This document shows, in pieces, positions 8,244 through 14,289 of a stretch of DNA of 14,432 nucleotides. Numbering within the stretch: the stretch's first letter is position 1; the number at the start of each line of letters is the position of its first letter. The stretch covers positions 1-14,432 of the forward strand of contig JBJOGJ010000085.1 in assembly GCA_046048295.1 (NCBI GenBank), written 5' to 3'. This DNA is from CBDCWA01 sp046048295 (GTDB lineage: Bacteria > Pseudomonadota > Alphaproteobacteria > Rhizobiales > Hyphomicrobiaceae). The notes beneath the pieces are model-generated. The model was not told where the DNA came from and did not search any database. It worked only from the letters and a program-made list of their open reading frames with translations. The translations under genes were made by a program, and so were the position numbers.

Positions 8244-8758
8244 TGAAGATGGGCAAACTGATGCCGGAAGTGTGCGATACACCCGAGTTGCCCCGCGACA
8301 GGCTGGTTTCCATCACACTTGACGAGGCGACGCTCGGTCCCGCCAATGCCAACGTCGAGCATGAGCGGGAAGTCGCCATCTTCGACCTGATCGACAGAAA
8401 CGCGTTCGCACTCGCCGAGCGCGATGACGGTCCCTACAGGCTGGTGCTCTCGATTCTGGATGATCGCCTCGTCTTCAATGTCGCGGGCGAGGATGACACC
8501 AGACTTGTCACCCACATGCTTTCGCTGACGCCGCTCAGGCGCGTGATGCGGGATTACTTCAAGGTCTGCGAGAGCTATTACGATGCGATCCGCACGCAGC
8601 CGCCGTCGAAGATCCAGGCGCTGGACATGGGTCGGCGGGCCGTCCACGATGAAGGCAGCCGGCTGCTCACCGATCGGCTCGATGGCAAGATCATCGTCGA
8701 CAAGGATACTGCACGGCGTCTCTTCACACTCGTCTGCGCCCTACACTGGAAGGGCTGA
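8243..8758 (+). CDS. UPF0262 family protein
   Basis: A 171-residue protein of the UPF0262 family, found next to hisD in many Alphaproteobacteria. Recognisable family segments are RLVSITLDEATLG, VEHEREVAIFDLIDRNAF, the strand LVLSILDDRLVFNV, LRRVMRDYFKVCESYYDAIR and the end DKDTARRLFTLVCALHW. No enzyme motif, signal or membrane span is seen, and the function is unknown. The start is taken as the ATG at 8243, which overlaps the hisD stop by one base; ATGs at 8249 and 8261 are alternatives. Its own stop overlaps the phosphatase start in the same way (TGATG at 8756-8760), so the three genes are probably translated together. Confidence 0.92.
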   Translation: MKMGKLMPEVCDTPELPRDRLVSITLDEATLGPANANVEHEREVAIFDLIDRNAFALAERDDGPYRLVLSILDDRLVFNVAGEDDTRLVTHMLSLTPLRRVMRDYFKVCESYYDAIRTQPPSKIQALDMGRRAVHDEGSRLLTDRLDGKIIVDKDTARRLFTLVCALHWKG

Positions 8759-9222
8759 TGCCGATGACACGGGCGGTGGAGTTGCCGCGAGCGGTGCTCT
8801 TCGCCTGCACGATGAATGCGATCCGCTCGCCGATGGCGGCCGCAATTCTCAAGCACCTGACGCATGGGCGGATCTACGTTGCTTCGGCTGGCGTGAAGGC
8901 CGGCGAGCATGATGCGTTCGTCGACATCGTGATGGATGAAATAGGTATCGACGCGTCCAAGCATGCGCCACAGACCATCGCAGAGCTTCAAGATTCGACA
9001 TTCGACCTGATCATCACGCTGTCGCCGGAAGCGCACCATCACGCGCTCGAACTGACCCGGGTGATGGCGGTCGATGTCAGATACTGGCCGACGCCGGATC
9101 CGTCGCAGGCGCTCTTCACCGGAAATCGCGAGCAGATCCTTGCAGCCTACCGCGATGTTCGCGACCGGCTGTTCCGGCGGATCAAGGCGCGCTTCATGCT
9201 CAGTGGCGGCGTCAACGTCTGA
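8758..9222 (+). CDS. Low-molecular-weight protein tyrosine phosphatase-like protein
   Basis: A 154-residue cytoplasmic protein of the LMW-PTP / arsenate-reductase-like fold. The phosphate loop C-x5-R-S is intact: Cys17 (nucleophile), Arg23 and Ser24 in FACTMNAIRSPMAA. The general-acid Asp is Asp114 in PTPDPS. The loop differs from classical enzymes (CxGNxCRSP) in lacking the Gly and second Cys, which places it with the alphaproteobacterial phosphatase-like group found after UPF0262. An arsenate reductase role is less likely because no extra redox Cys pair is visible. GGAAGGG lies five bases before the ATG, which also overlaps the UPF0262 stop. It is the last gene of the murA-hisD cluster; in related genomes infA often comes next, but not here. 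Confidence 0.9.
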   Translation: MPMTRAVELPRAVLFACTMNAIRSPMAAAILKHLTHGRIYVASAGVKAGEHDAFVDIVMDEIGIDASKHAPQTIAELQDSTFDLIITLSPEAHHHALELTRVMAVDVRYWPTPDPSQALFTGNREQILAAYRDVRDRLFRRIKARFMLSGGVNV

Positions 9223-9258
9223 CTGCGGCGGCAGGCGAGTTCGCCGGGAATGCAGGAA

Positions 9259-9279
9259 GGGCGGCGCAGTGCGCCGCCC
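9259..9279. terminator. Strong symmetric hairpin between convergent genes
   Basis: GGGCGGCGC-AGT-GCGCCGCCC is a perfect nine-pair GC stem with a three-base loop. It sits between the 3' ends of the phosphatase gene (stop 9222) and the second TctC gene (stop 9308). No T-run follows on the plus strand; on the minus strand it is followed by TTCC. It is best read as a shared, bidirectional terminator or mRNA 3'-end stabiliser. Confidence 0.65.
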
Positions 9280-9307
9280 CTGTAGAGCAGGAAGGAAACC
9301 AGCCGTA

Positions 9308-10372
9308 CTACTTGTCCTTCTTCTCCACCCAACGCTGCTTGGTGATCACGGCGAGGCGATGGGCGATGTCTTTCGGCGTTGCAATGATATCGGCGACGAT
9401 TTTCTGCAACTCTGCTCCGGAAACCGGCTCGAGGTCGAGCTTGGACTTCTTGGCGTCGGCGATGAAATCCGGATCCTTCATCGTCTTATCGAATGCCTGT
9501 CGAAGTGCTGCGACGCGATCGGCGGGTACATCGGGGGTCGTCATGATCGGCCGGCCGATAGCTGTCGGGGCGGACAGGAGGCGCAGCGCGGCCTTGTCGC
9601 TTTCATTGGTCGCAAGGTCCATCAGCAGCGGCACGTCCGGCAGGTCGGGGGCCTTCTTGAGGCCGATCTGGACCAGGTGATTGAGCTTGTTCTCGGCCAG
9701 CCACTGAGGACGTGTCGCCTTCCACGAAGCCCAGGCGTTCGAACCGCGTCCGTCAACTTCACCACGTTCCATGGCGAAATTGATGTCGTTGCCGCCGGGG
9801 TAGCCGGTAATCAGGTTGAATTTCGTGCCAAGCAGCGCGTTGGTTGCGAGGGGATACTGCGAGGATGTGTTGGAACCCGTTGTGCCGAGTGTGACCGCCT
9901 TTGCCTTGGCGTCGTCGATGGTCTTGACACCACTCGTCGTCCAGACCGAGATCACATTGTTGTCGGCATTTGGATTTCCGATGTAAATCAGCTTGTTGGC
10001 ATCGAACTTGATGGAGGGGTCACCCATCGCCTGGGCGAGTGGAATCGACTGGTCGGCGGTGGCGATGACGGAGCCGTCCTTGGGGGCGACGTTGTAGAGG
10101 TATTGAACCGCCCGGCGGCTGCCGGCACCCGTCATCTGCTTCGGCAGGATGCTCGGCTGGCCGGGGATGTGCTTGGCCATGTGGCGGGCGACCATGCGGG
10201 CATAGACGTCGTAGCCGCCGCCGGCCGTGAAGCCGATCAGAAGGTCCATCTTGCGGCCCTTGTAGAAATCCTCAACCGGATCGGCCAGGGCAGGGGAAAC
10301 GTTGACAGAGGCTGCGAAGGGTAGCGCGGCGGCGAGTGCCAAGTAGGAAAGGTGCTGGCGGATGGCTTTCAT
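9308..10372 (-). CDS. TctC-type periplasmic substrate-binding protein (second, divergent copy)
   Basis: A 354-residue secreted protein of the tripartite tricarboxylate transporter receptor family. A signal peptide with the hydrophobic core LSYLALAAALPFAASVNV ends at SPALA before DPVEDF. The ligand-loop region reads MDLLIGFTAGGGYDVYARMV, with the family Gly-Gly-Gly; later come GTTGSNTSSQYPLATNALLG and GYPGGNDINFAMERGEVDG. It is only distantly similar to the copy at 3304-4359 and clearly not a recent duplicate. The ATG at 10372 has GGAG ten bases upstream. No TctA/TctB partner lies nearby, so it is again an orphan receptor, or its permease lies elsewhere. The substrate is unknown. Confidence 0.85.
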   Translation of the reverse strand: MKAIRQHLSYLALAAALPFAASVNVSPALADPVEDFYKGRKMDLLIGFTAGGGYDVYARMVARHMAKHIPGQPSILPKQMTGAGSRRAVQYLYNVAPKDGSVIATADQSIPLAQAMGDPSIKFDANKLIYIGNPNADNNVISVWTTSGVKTIDDAKAKAVTLGTTGSNTSSQYPLATNALLGTKFNLITGYPGGNDINFAMERGEVDGRGSNAWASWKATRPQWLAENKLNHLVQIGLKKAPDLPDVPLLMDLATNESDKAALRLLSAPTAIGRPIMTTPDVPADRVAALRQAFDKTMKDPDFIADAKKSKLDLEPVSGAELQKIVADIIATPKDIAHRLAVITKQRWVEKKDK

Positions 10373-10435
10373 CGGTCTCAGTCTCCTAAGCCTCGGGGGT
10401 CCCGGTATGGGGTCGCCCGCTGAAATGGTGGCGAT

Positions 10436-10463
10436 GCTTTAGCGCGGCAAGGACCTTAGTCAA
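10436..10463 (-). promoter_or_regulatory. Putative promoter of the second TctC gene
   Basis: On the minus strand TTGACT (10463-10458, five of six to the -35 consensus), a 16-base spacer and TAAAGC (10441-10436, three of six to the -10 consensus) stand 64 bases before the ATG at 10372. The -35 match is good and the -10 match is poor. Confidence 0.35.
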
Positions 10464-10552
10464 TACGGCATGGTGAAAAATGATGTCCGCCCGGTAACCA
10501 TGTAAGCGCGGGCATATGGTTTTTTGCTGCGAGCACTCATAAGTGAAATTGC

Positions 10553-10581
10553 TTGTAGGTGCTGTTACATACGTATATATG
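10553..10581 (+). promoter_or_regulatory. Putative promoter of the first small paralogue gene
   Basis: TTGTAG (10553-10558), a 17-base spacer and TATATG (10576-10581) lie 36 bases before the ATG at 10618, in an AT-rich stretch that includes the palindrome ATACGTAT (10569-10576). Predicted transcription would start near 10588 and leave a leader of about 30 bases. The -35 match is weak, so this is tentative. Confidence 0.35.
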
Positions 10582-10617
10582 CAACCGCCTCTGCAGCCGT
10601 AACCGAGGATCCACCGC

Positions 10618-10851
10618 ATGAACGTACAGGTCAGCGTAACCGATACCAATCAGGCTACGCCCGCTCAGCTAACCGACCTCATCAACCAGGGGCGGTTCGC
10701 CGAATACCATATCGCAAAGGCGAAGATTGCAGTCGCCAACAAGGATTACAAGTCGGCCAAGTACGAGGTGGAGGCTTCCATTTGTCATGGTCGCACGCCA
10801 GAAGCGACAGCGCTCAAGGCGGAGATCAAGCGGCTTGCCAAAGGCGGCTAG
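10618..10851 (+). CDS. Small TPR-like protein, paralogue 1, unknown function
   Basis: A 77-residue soluble protein I do not recognise. Residues ~14-75 form a core, QLTDLINQGRFAEYHIAKAK then IAVANKDYKSAKYEVEAS, followed by CHGRTPEA and EIKRLAKGG. The pattern A-x3-K-DY-x2-AKY-x-VEAS-x-CHGR-x-PEA looks like one tetratricopeptide-type helix pair plus a C-terminal basic helix. A Cys-His pair (CHG) is kept in the neighbouring paralogue at 11058-11333. The ATG at 10618 is well supported by GAGGA at 10605-10609. It is transcribed away from the TctC gene and is followed by two hairpins with T-runs. No signal peptide or membrane span is visible. Shared sequence with its neighbour and good translation signals make it very likely a real gene; a protein-binding adaptor is one guess. 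Confidence 0.75.
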   Translation: MNVQVSVTDTNQATPAQLTDLINQGRFAEYHIAKAKIAVANKDYKSAKYEVEASICHGRTPEATALKAEIKRLAKGG

Positions 10852-10859
10852 GCTGCTCT

Positions 10860-10904
10860 CCACTTGATGGGGAGGTTAAGCCCCTCCAGTGGCGATGAAT
10901 TTTT
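10860..10904 (+). terminator. Bulged hairpin with T-run after paralogue 1
   Basis: CCACT (10860-10864) pairs with AGTGG (10888-10892) and GGAGG (10871-10875) pairs with CCTCC (10883-10887), leaving a six-base bulge on the left. A TTTTT run follows at 10900-10904, eight bases after the stem. The gap and bulge make it an imperfect terminator; it begins only nine bases after the stop codon. Confidence 0.4.
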
Positions 10905-10907
10905 GCA

Positions 10908-10932
10908 GCCGCGGCAATGCCCGCGGCTTTTT
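10908..10932 (+). terminator. Rho-independent terminator after paralogue 1
   Basis: GCCGCGG (10908-10914) pairs with CCGCGGC (10921-10927) around a six-base loop, directly followed by TTTTT (10928-10932). This is a textbook intrinsic terminator for transcription from the first small gene, and it implies that the second one has its own promoter. Confidence 0.8.
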
Positions 10933-11057
10933 CGTTCGAAAACTCCGATCAAACTTGGCCGCCATTACAATTGGCGTTCTTCCCTAGTCTAATCCACATC
11001 GTAAACATCCTGAGGAGATCGTCCTCCGGTTCAATGGATCAGGCAGGGAAACGACCT

Positions 11058-11333
11058 ATGAACTACATGCCAGGCTTCAATTCTTCGAACGGCAGCGACG
11101 GCCAAACCGGCAATCAGAGCGCTGTGCCCGACGCCATGCCGCAACAGCTCCAGGACCTGATAGATGCCGGTCGGTTTGCCGAGTACCATCTGGAAAAGGC
11201 GAGGATGGCTGTCGCAACGGGGGACTACCGCCAGGCGAAATATCAGGTCGAAGCGTCGATGTGCCATGGGCGCATGCCGGAAGCGGTTGCGCTGAGGAGT
11301 GAAATCAAGCGACTTATCAAGGCAAATAAATAG
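11058..11333 (+). CDS. Small TPR-like protein, paralogue 2, unknown function
   Basis: A 91-residue soluble protein paralogous to the product of 10618-10851. From MPQQLQDLIDAGRFAEYHLE onward, 42 of 62 positions are identical by hand count, including GRFAEYH, DY, AKY, VEAS, CHGR, PEA and EIKRL. The N-terminal ~29 residues (MNYMPGFNSSNGSDGQTGNQ...) are polar, low-complexity and unrelated to paralogue 1, so they may be a flexible tail. GCAGGG lies before the ATG at 11058; an in-frame ATG at 11034 has a poorer site. A five-pair dyad GAGGA-N5-TCCTC (11012-11026) lies in its leader. The product has a TPR-like helical hairpin and no membrane or export signal. Its function is unknown. A truncated haemoglobin gene follows after 121 bases. 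Confidence 0.75.
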   Translation: MNYMPGFNSSNGSDGQTGNQSAVPDAMPQQLQDLIDAGRFAEYHLEKARMAVATGDYRQAKYQVEASMCHGRMPEAVALRSEIKRLIKANK

Positions 11334-11379
11334 GGTGGTCTGCCGCAGTTGCGGGAGTGACAGCGTAAAGCCATCGTCA

Positions 11380-11393
11380 TTGATGCAGGTCAA
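11380..11393 (+). promoter_or_regulatory. FNR/FixK/NnrR-type box upstream of truncated haemoglobin
   Basis: TTGAT-GCAG-GTCAA matches the TTGAT-N4-ATCAA consensus of the CRP/FNR superfamily at nine of ten defined positions. Its centre (11386.5) is about 68 bases before the globin ATG. If it acts at -41.5, transcription would start near 11428, leaving a leader of about 27 bases. Regulation of a globin by an oxygen- or NO-sensing FNR-type factor is biologically sensible, but the -10 candidate (TACCGA, 11416-11421) is weak. Confidence 0.5.
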
Positions 11394-11441
11394 CCTGGTT
11401 GCCGGCGGGTGTGGCTACCGATAGCCGATACCCGACCTGCA
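11384..11441 (+). other. Nested inverted repeats before the globin ribosome site
   Basis: An outer perfect eight-base repeat TGCAGGTC (11384-11391) / GACCTGCA (11434-11441) encloses an inner hairpin, GGGTGTGGCTA (11407-11417) / TAGCC-G-ATACCC (11422-11433), with 11 pairs including one G-T, one bulged G and the loop CCGA. The outer right arm adjoins the inner stem and ends three bases before the ribosome site AGGAG (11444-11448). In addition CCTGGT (11394-11399) can pair with ACCAGG (11441-11446), covering that site, and crosses the outer stem. If transcribed, the leader could switch between folds. The left outer arm overlaps the FNR-type box, so the DNA-site and RNA readings compete. Confidence 0.35.
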
Positions 11442-11454
11442 CCAGGAGCTGCGC

Positions 11455-11856
11455 ATGTCCGACAATGTTACCGAGGCCGAAGTTCGCACGCCCTACGAAC
11501 TGGTGGGGGGAGAGGAAGCGGTCCGGCGCCTTGTCGATCGCTTTTACGACCTCATGGACAGCGATCCGAGGGCCGCCGGCATCCGGGCCATGCATGCGGC
11601 CGATCTGTCGCCGATGAGGGAGCGGCTGTTCGAGTTCCTGTCCGGGTGGCTCGGTGGTCCGCCGCTCTATTTCCAGCGGCCTGGCCGCAATTGCATCATG
11701 TCTGCACACCGGCCGTTCGCGATCGGGGAATCCGAACGCGACCAGTGGATGATGTGCATGCGCCAGGCGATGGATGACTGCGGTGTGCCTGTCGAGGTGC
11801 GCAAGATGATCGACGTGCCGCTCGAGCGCATGGCCAATGCGTTCCGCAACAAGTAG
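11455..11856 (+). CDS. Group II truncated haemoglobin (trHb2, HbO-like)
   Basis: A 133-residue haem protein of the 2-on-2 globin fold, group II. Such proteins bind O2, NO or peroxide and are linked to nitrosative or low-oxygen stress. Visible group features are YELVGGEEAVRRLVDRFYDL with Tyr31 as the likely B10 residue, His47 at the likely CD1 position (RAMHAADL), FLSGWLGGPPLYF at residues 61-73, the proximal His85 in SAHRPFAIGESERDQW, and Trp98 as the G8 residue typical of groups II and III. The ATG at 11455 has AGGAG at 11444-11448. It lies 121 bases after the second small paralogue, has its own putative FNR-type box, and ends 15 bases before the convergent isomerase gene. No fused domain or export signal is seen. 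Confidence 0.93.
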   Translation: MSDNVTEAEVRTPYELVGGEEAVRRLVDRFYDLMDSDPRAAGIRAMHAADLSPMRERLFEFLSGWLGGPPLYFQRPGRNCIMSAHRPFAIGESERDQWMMCMRQAMDDCGVPVEVRKMIDVPLERMANAFRNK

Positions 11857-11871
11857 CTCTGCCAGACAGGG

Positions 11872-12891
11872 CTAGATGAGTGCGGCCTTGCCAAGGGCTG
11901 CAAGATTGGGGCTGCCGGTCGCAAAGCAGACAATGCGGAGTTGGGCGATGACGGCCTCGAAATGTGCAATCAGAGCCTCGGGGCCGTCGATGGCAGCCTG
12001 AAGCGTCGGTCCTGCCTGGCCGACGAGATCTGCGCCCAGGCGTATGGCCCTGGCTGCATCTATGCCGTCCCTGATGCCACCGGATGCGATGACGCAAGCA
12101 GCAGGGCAAGCCTGCCGCACCATAGTAATGGCCTCAGCGGTGGGGATGCCCCAGTCCCGGAATGCCTCAGCAACGGCTCGGGCAACAAGGCTTCTCGAGC
12201 GGGCCGCCTCGACCGCCGCCCACGACGTGCCGCCGGCGCCCGCCACGTCCACGATCCCGACGCCAACCGACTGCAGGCGGATCGCCGCCTCGCCTGAAAT
12301 GCCAAACCCGACTTCCTTGGCGATCACAGGCACGGGGCTTGCGCGTACCAGTCGGTCGAGCGCTTCCAGTACGCCGCGCCAATCCGTGTCGCCGCCTTCC
12401 TGGACGGCTTCCTGCACGGCGTTGAGGTGGATTATGATGGCGTCCGCCCCGATCATGTCTATGGCGCGGCGGGCAAGATCGATGCCGTTGGCGGTGCGGA
12501 GCTGTGCTGCTCCCAGGTTCGCCAGGATCGGTACGCCGGGTGCCGCCTTGCGCAGGTCGGGTCCCAAGCCCGATGCGCCCTGCTGCTCGAGGGCGATGCG
12601 CTGGGAGCCCACTCCGAATGGGATGCGAAGATGCTGTGCCGCGACCGCGATGTGGCGATTGATCGCTTCGCTGCGGGCCGGGCCGCCGGTCATGGAGCTG
12701 ATCAGCAGCGGCGCGGCGAGGTCGTAGCCGAGGAAGGTTGTCGAAACATCGACATCGGTAAGCGCCAACTCCGGGAGAGGGTCGTGGCGGAACTGGATCG
12801 TCTCTAGGCCCGTGGTCACGCGGCGGGCCCGGACATCGTCCTCCAGAACGATCCTGACGTGCTCGTCCTTGCGTGTGGTGATGTCATTCAT
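11872..12891 (-). CDS. fni: Type 2 isopentenyl-diphosphate delta-isomerase (FMN-dependent)
   Basis: This enzyme interconverts isopentenyl and dimethylallyl diphosphate in isoprenoid synthesis, using reduced FMN. The 339-residue protein has the type 2 signatures: RKDEH at residues 7-11, SSMTGG at 65-70, FGVGSQR at 92-98, IHLNAVQEAVQ with Gln160 and Glu161 at the catalytic site, AKEVGFG at 191-197, GAGGTSW at 218-224 and ASGGIRDG at 269-276 for FMN phosphate binding. The ATG at 12891 gives the family N-terminus; an upstream ATG at 12945 would add 18 unmatched residues. It lies 102 bases downstream of an MFS transporter gene on the same strand. No other isoprenoid gene is in the window. Confidence 0.94.
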   Translation of the reverse strand: MNDITTRKDEHVRIVLEDDVRARRVTTGLETIQFRHDPLPELALTDVDVSTTFLGYDLAAPLLISSMTGGPARSEAINRHIAVAAQHLRIPFGVGSQRIALEQQGASGLGPDLRKAAPGVPILANLGAAQLRTANGIDLARRAIDMIGADAIIIHLNAVQEAVQEGGDTDWRGVLEALDRLVRASPVPVIAKEVGFGISGEAAIRLQSVGVGIVDVAGAGGTSWAAVEAARSRSLVARAVAEAFRDWGIPTAEAITMVRQACPAACVIASGGIRDGIDAARAIRLGADLVGQAGPTLQAAIDGPEALIAHFEAVIAQLRIVCFATGSPNLAALGKAALI

Positions 12892-12993
12892 CGGCGAGGT
12901 ATCCAGTCCCGGATTTGCAGTGTGGCGTCGACCAGTGAACGGCATCGGCCGGTGTCTGTCACGTGTCCGTTACGTAGGTGCTGAACGGAAGGA

Positions 12994-14289
12994 TTACCAA
13001 TCCGCCCGCCCCGACCGGTTCGCAGATGATTGCTGCCTCTTGTACCAGAAGGCCATGATTTCCATGGCCACCGTGGCGGCTGTCGCCACGGCCAACAGGA
13101 TCAACACGGCCGGGCGGTAGCCCCAGAGATCGATGACGAAGGCGAGCAGCATGGGCGCCAGCGCATTCAGGAGCAGGTACGGCGTGGCGAGAATGCCGAG
13201 TATGGCGCCATAGCCGTCGCGGCCGAAAAGTATCAGCGGCAGCGTGCCGCGGACGATGGTCACCAGGCCGTGGGAAGCGCCGATGACGAGGGTGAAGACC
13301 AGGGCTGCGGTGACACTCGCACCGGACAGCACGAGGATGATGAATGCTGTCGGGCCGAGCAGCACGGATATGCGCGCGATGGTCATGGGGGAGAGATTGC
13401 GGGCGAACAGCAACTCCCAGAGCCGACCGAGCGCCTGTGCGGCTCCCTTGAGGGAGGCGAGGGCTACGGCGACGCCGGCCGCGAGGCCGGTGGTTTCGAT
13501 GATGCCGACCATATGGACCGTCAGAGCGCCGAAGATGAAGGCATTGGCCGACATGACGACCGAGAACAGCACCATCGCGAGTTGACGTGCGCGGCCGGCG
13601 AGCGGTTTGGCGTCTGGCGTGGTTCTTTTCGGCTGGCCGTGTGACGCATCGGTAGCTGCCGACATCTGGAACTCGCGACGGCGGAGGGCCGCCAGCAGCA
13701 TCGGCAGGGCAACGCAGAGATTGAGGGCAGCGAATATCAGGTAGGTCGTCCGCCAGCCATAGGCAACGTTCAGCGCGTGCCCGAGGGGCCAGAATGTGGT
13801 CGCTGCGAGGCCGCCGATGACGGTCAGGGTTGAGATCGCTACGCGGTTCTGGTCGCCCGGGACGCGCTGGACGATGAGAGCGAATGTCGCGTCGTAAAGG
13901 GTCATGCGCATCGCAACGCCGACCAGGGCCCAGACCGCGAGATAGCCATGGACGCTGGTGACCATGGCCATGGCGGCGCAGCACGCTCCATTGAGCACTA
14001 TGCCGGCGACCATCACGGGCTTGCCGCCAAGCCGGTCGATCTGACGGCCGATCCATGCGGAGACCAGCGCCGAGGCGAGCAGGCCGACGGTCAGGCCTGA
14101 GAAGACGAGGCTGCGCGGCCAGCCGGTATCGGCGAAAACGGCCTGTCCCATAACGCCGAGTGCGAACAGGGAGGTGCCGCCGGCGATGATCTGGAAGGGC
14201 CCAAGCAAGGCGAGCATGCGGCCGGTCGGGCTCTTCCACCATTTCCACCAGCCGTGAATTGTCGCTCCGGCCGATGTCGTCCAGCTCAT
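12994..14289 (-). CDS. Major facilitator superfamily transporter
   Basis: A 431-residue inner-membrane secondary carrier with about 12 hydrophobic spans, in two halves split by a polar loop near QMSAATDASHGQPKRTTPDA. The MFS signature loop between helices 2 and 3 is present as GRQIDRLGGKPVM. The first helix region FQIIAGGTSLFALGVMGQAV and the overall pattern resemble the monocarboxylate-type or multidrug-like MFS families of Alphaproteobacteria, but the substrate cannot be inferred. The ATG at 14289 was chosen because it stands just before the amphipathic N-terminus and has GGAAAGAG upstream; in-frame extension up to 14376 is possible. The next gene on this strand is the isomerase gene, 102 bases on. 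The 143 bases upstream (14290-14432) show no gene. Confidence 0.85.
   Translation of the reverse strand: MSWTTSAGATIHGWWKWWKSPTGRMLALLGPFQIIAGGTSLFALGVMGQAVFADTGWPRSLVFSGLTVGLLASALVSAWIGRQIDRLGGKPVMVAGIVLNGACCAAMAMVTSVHGYLAVWALVGVAMRMTLYDATFALIVQRVPGDQNRVAISTLTVIGGLAATTFWPLGHALNVAYGWRTTYLIFAALNLCVALPMLLAALRRREFQMSAATDASHGQPKRTTPDAKPLAGRARQLAMVLFSVVMSANAFIFGALTVHMVGIIETTGLAAGVAVALASLKGAAQALGRLWELLFARNLSPMTIARISVLLGPTAFIILVLSGASVTAALVFTLVIGASHGLVTIVRGTLPLILFGRDGYGAILGILATPYLLLNALAPMLLAFVIDLWGYRPAVLILLAVATAATVAMEIMAFWYKRQQSSANRSGRADW

Noticed and set aside
9074..10324. Plus-strand open frame of 416 codons opposite the second TctC gene
   Set aside because: It is the complement of a gene with a signal peptide, family motifs and a good ribosome site. 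Its own sequence is Gly/Arg/Val-biased with no motif.
10386..10649. Minus-strand frame of 87 codons upstream of the second TctC gene
   Set aside because: It crosses the promoter and start of the first small paralogue and has no recognisable domain or credible ribosome site. It is likely chance.
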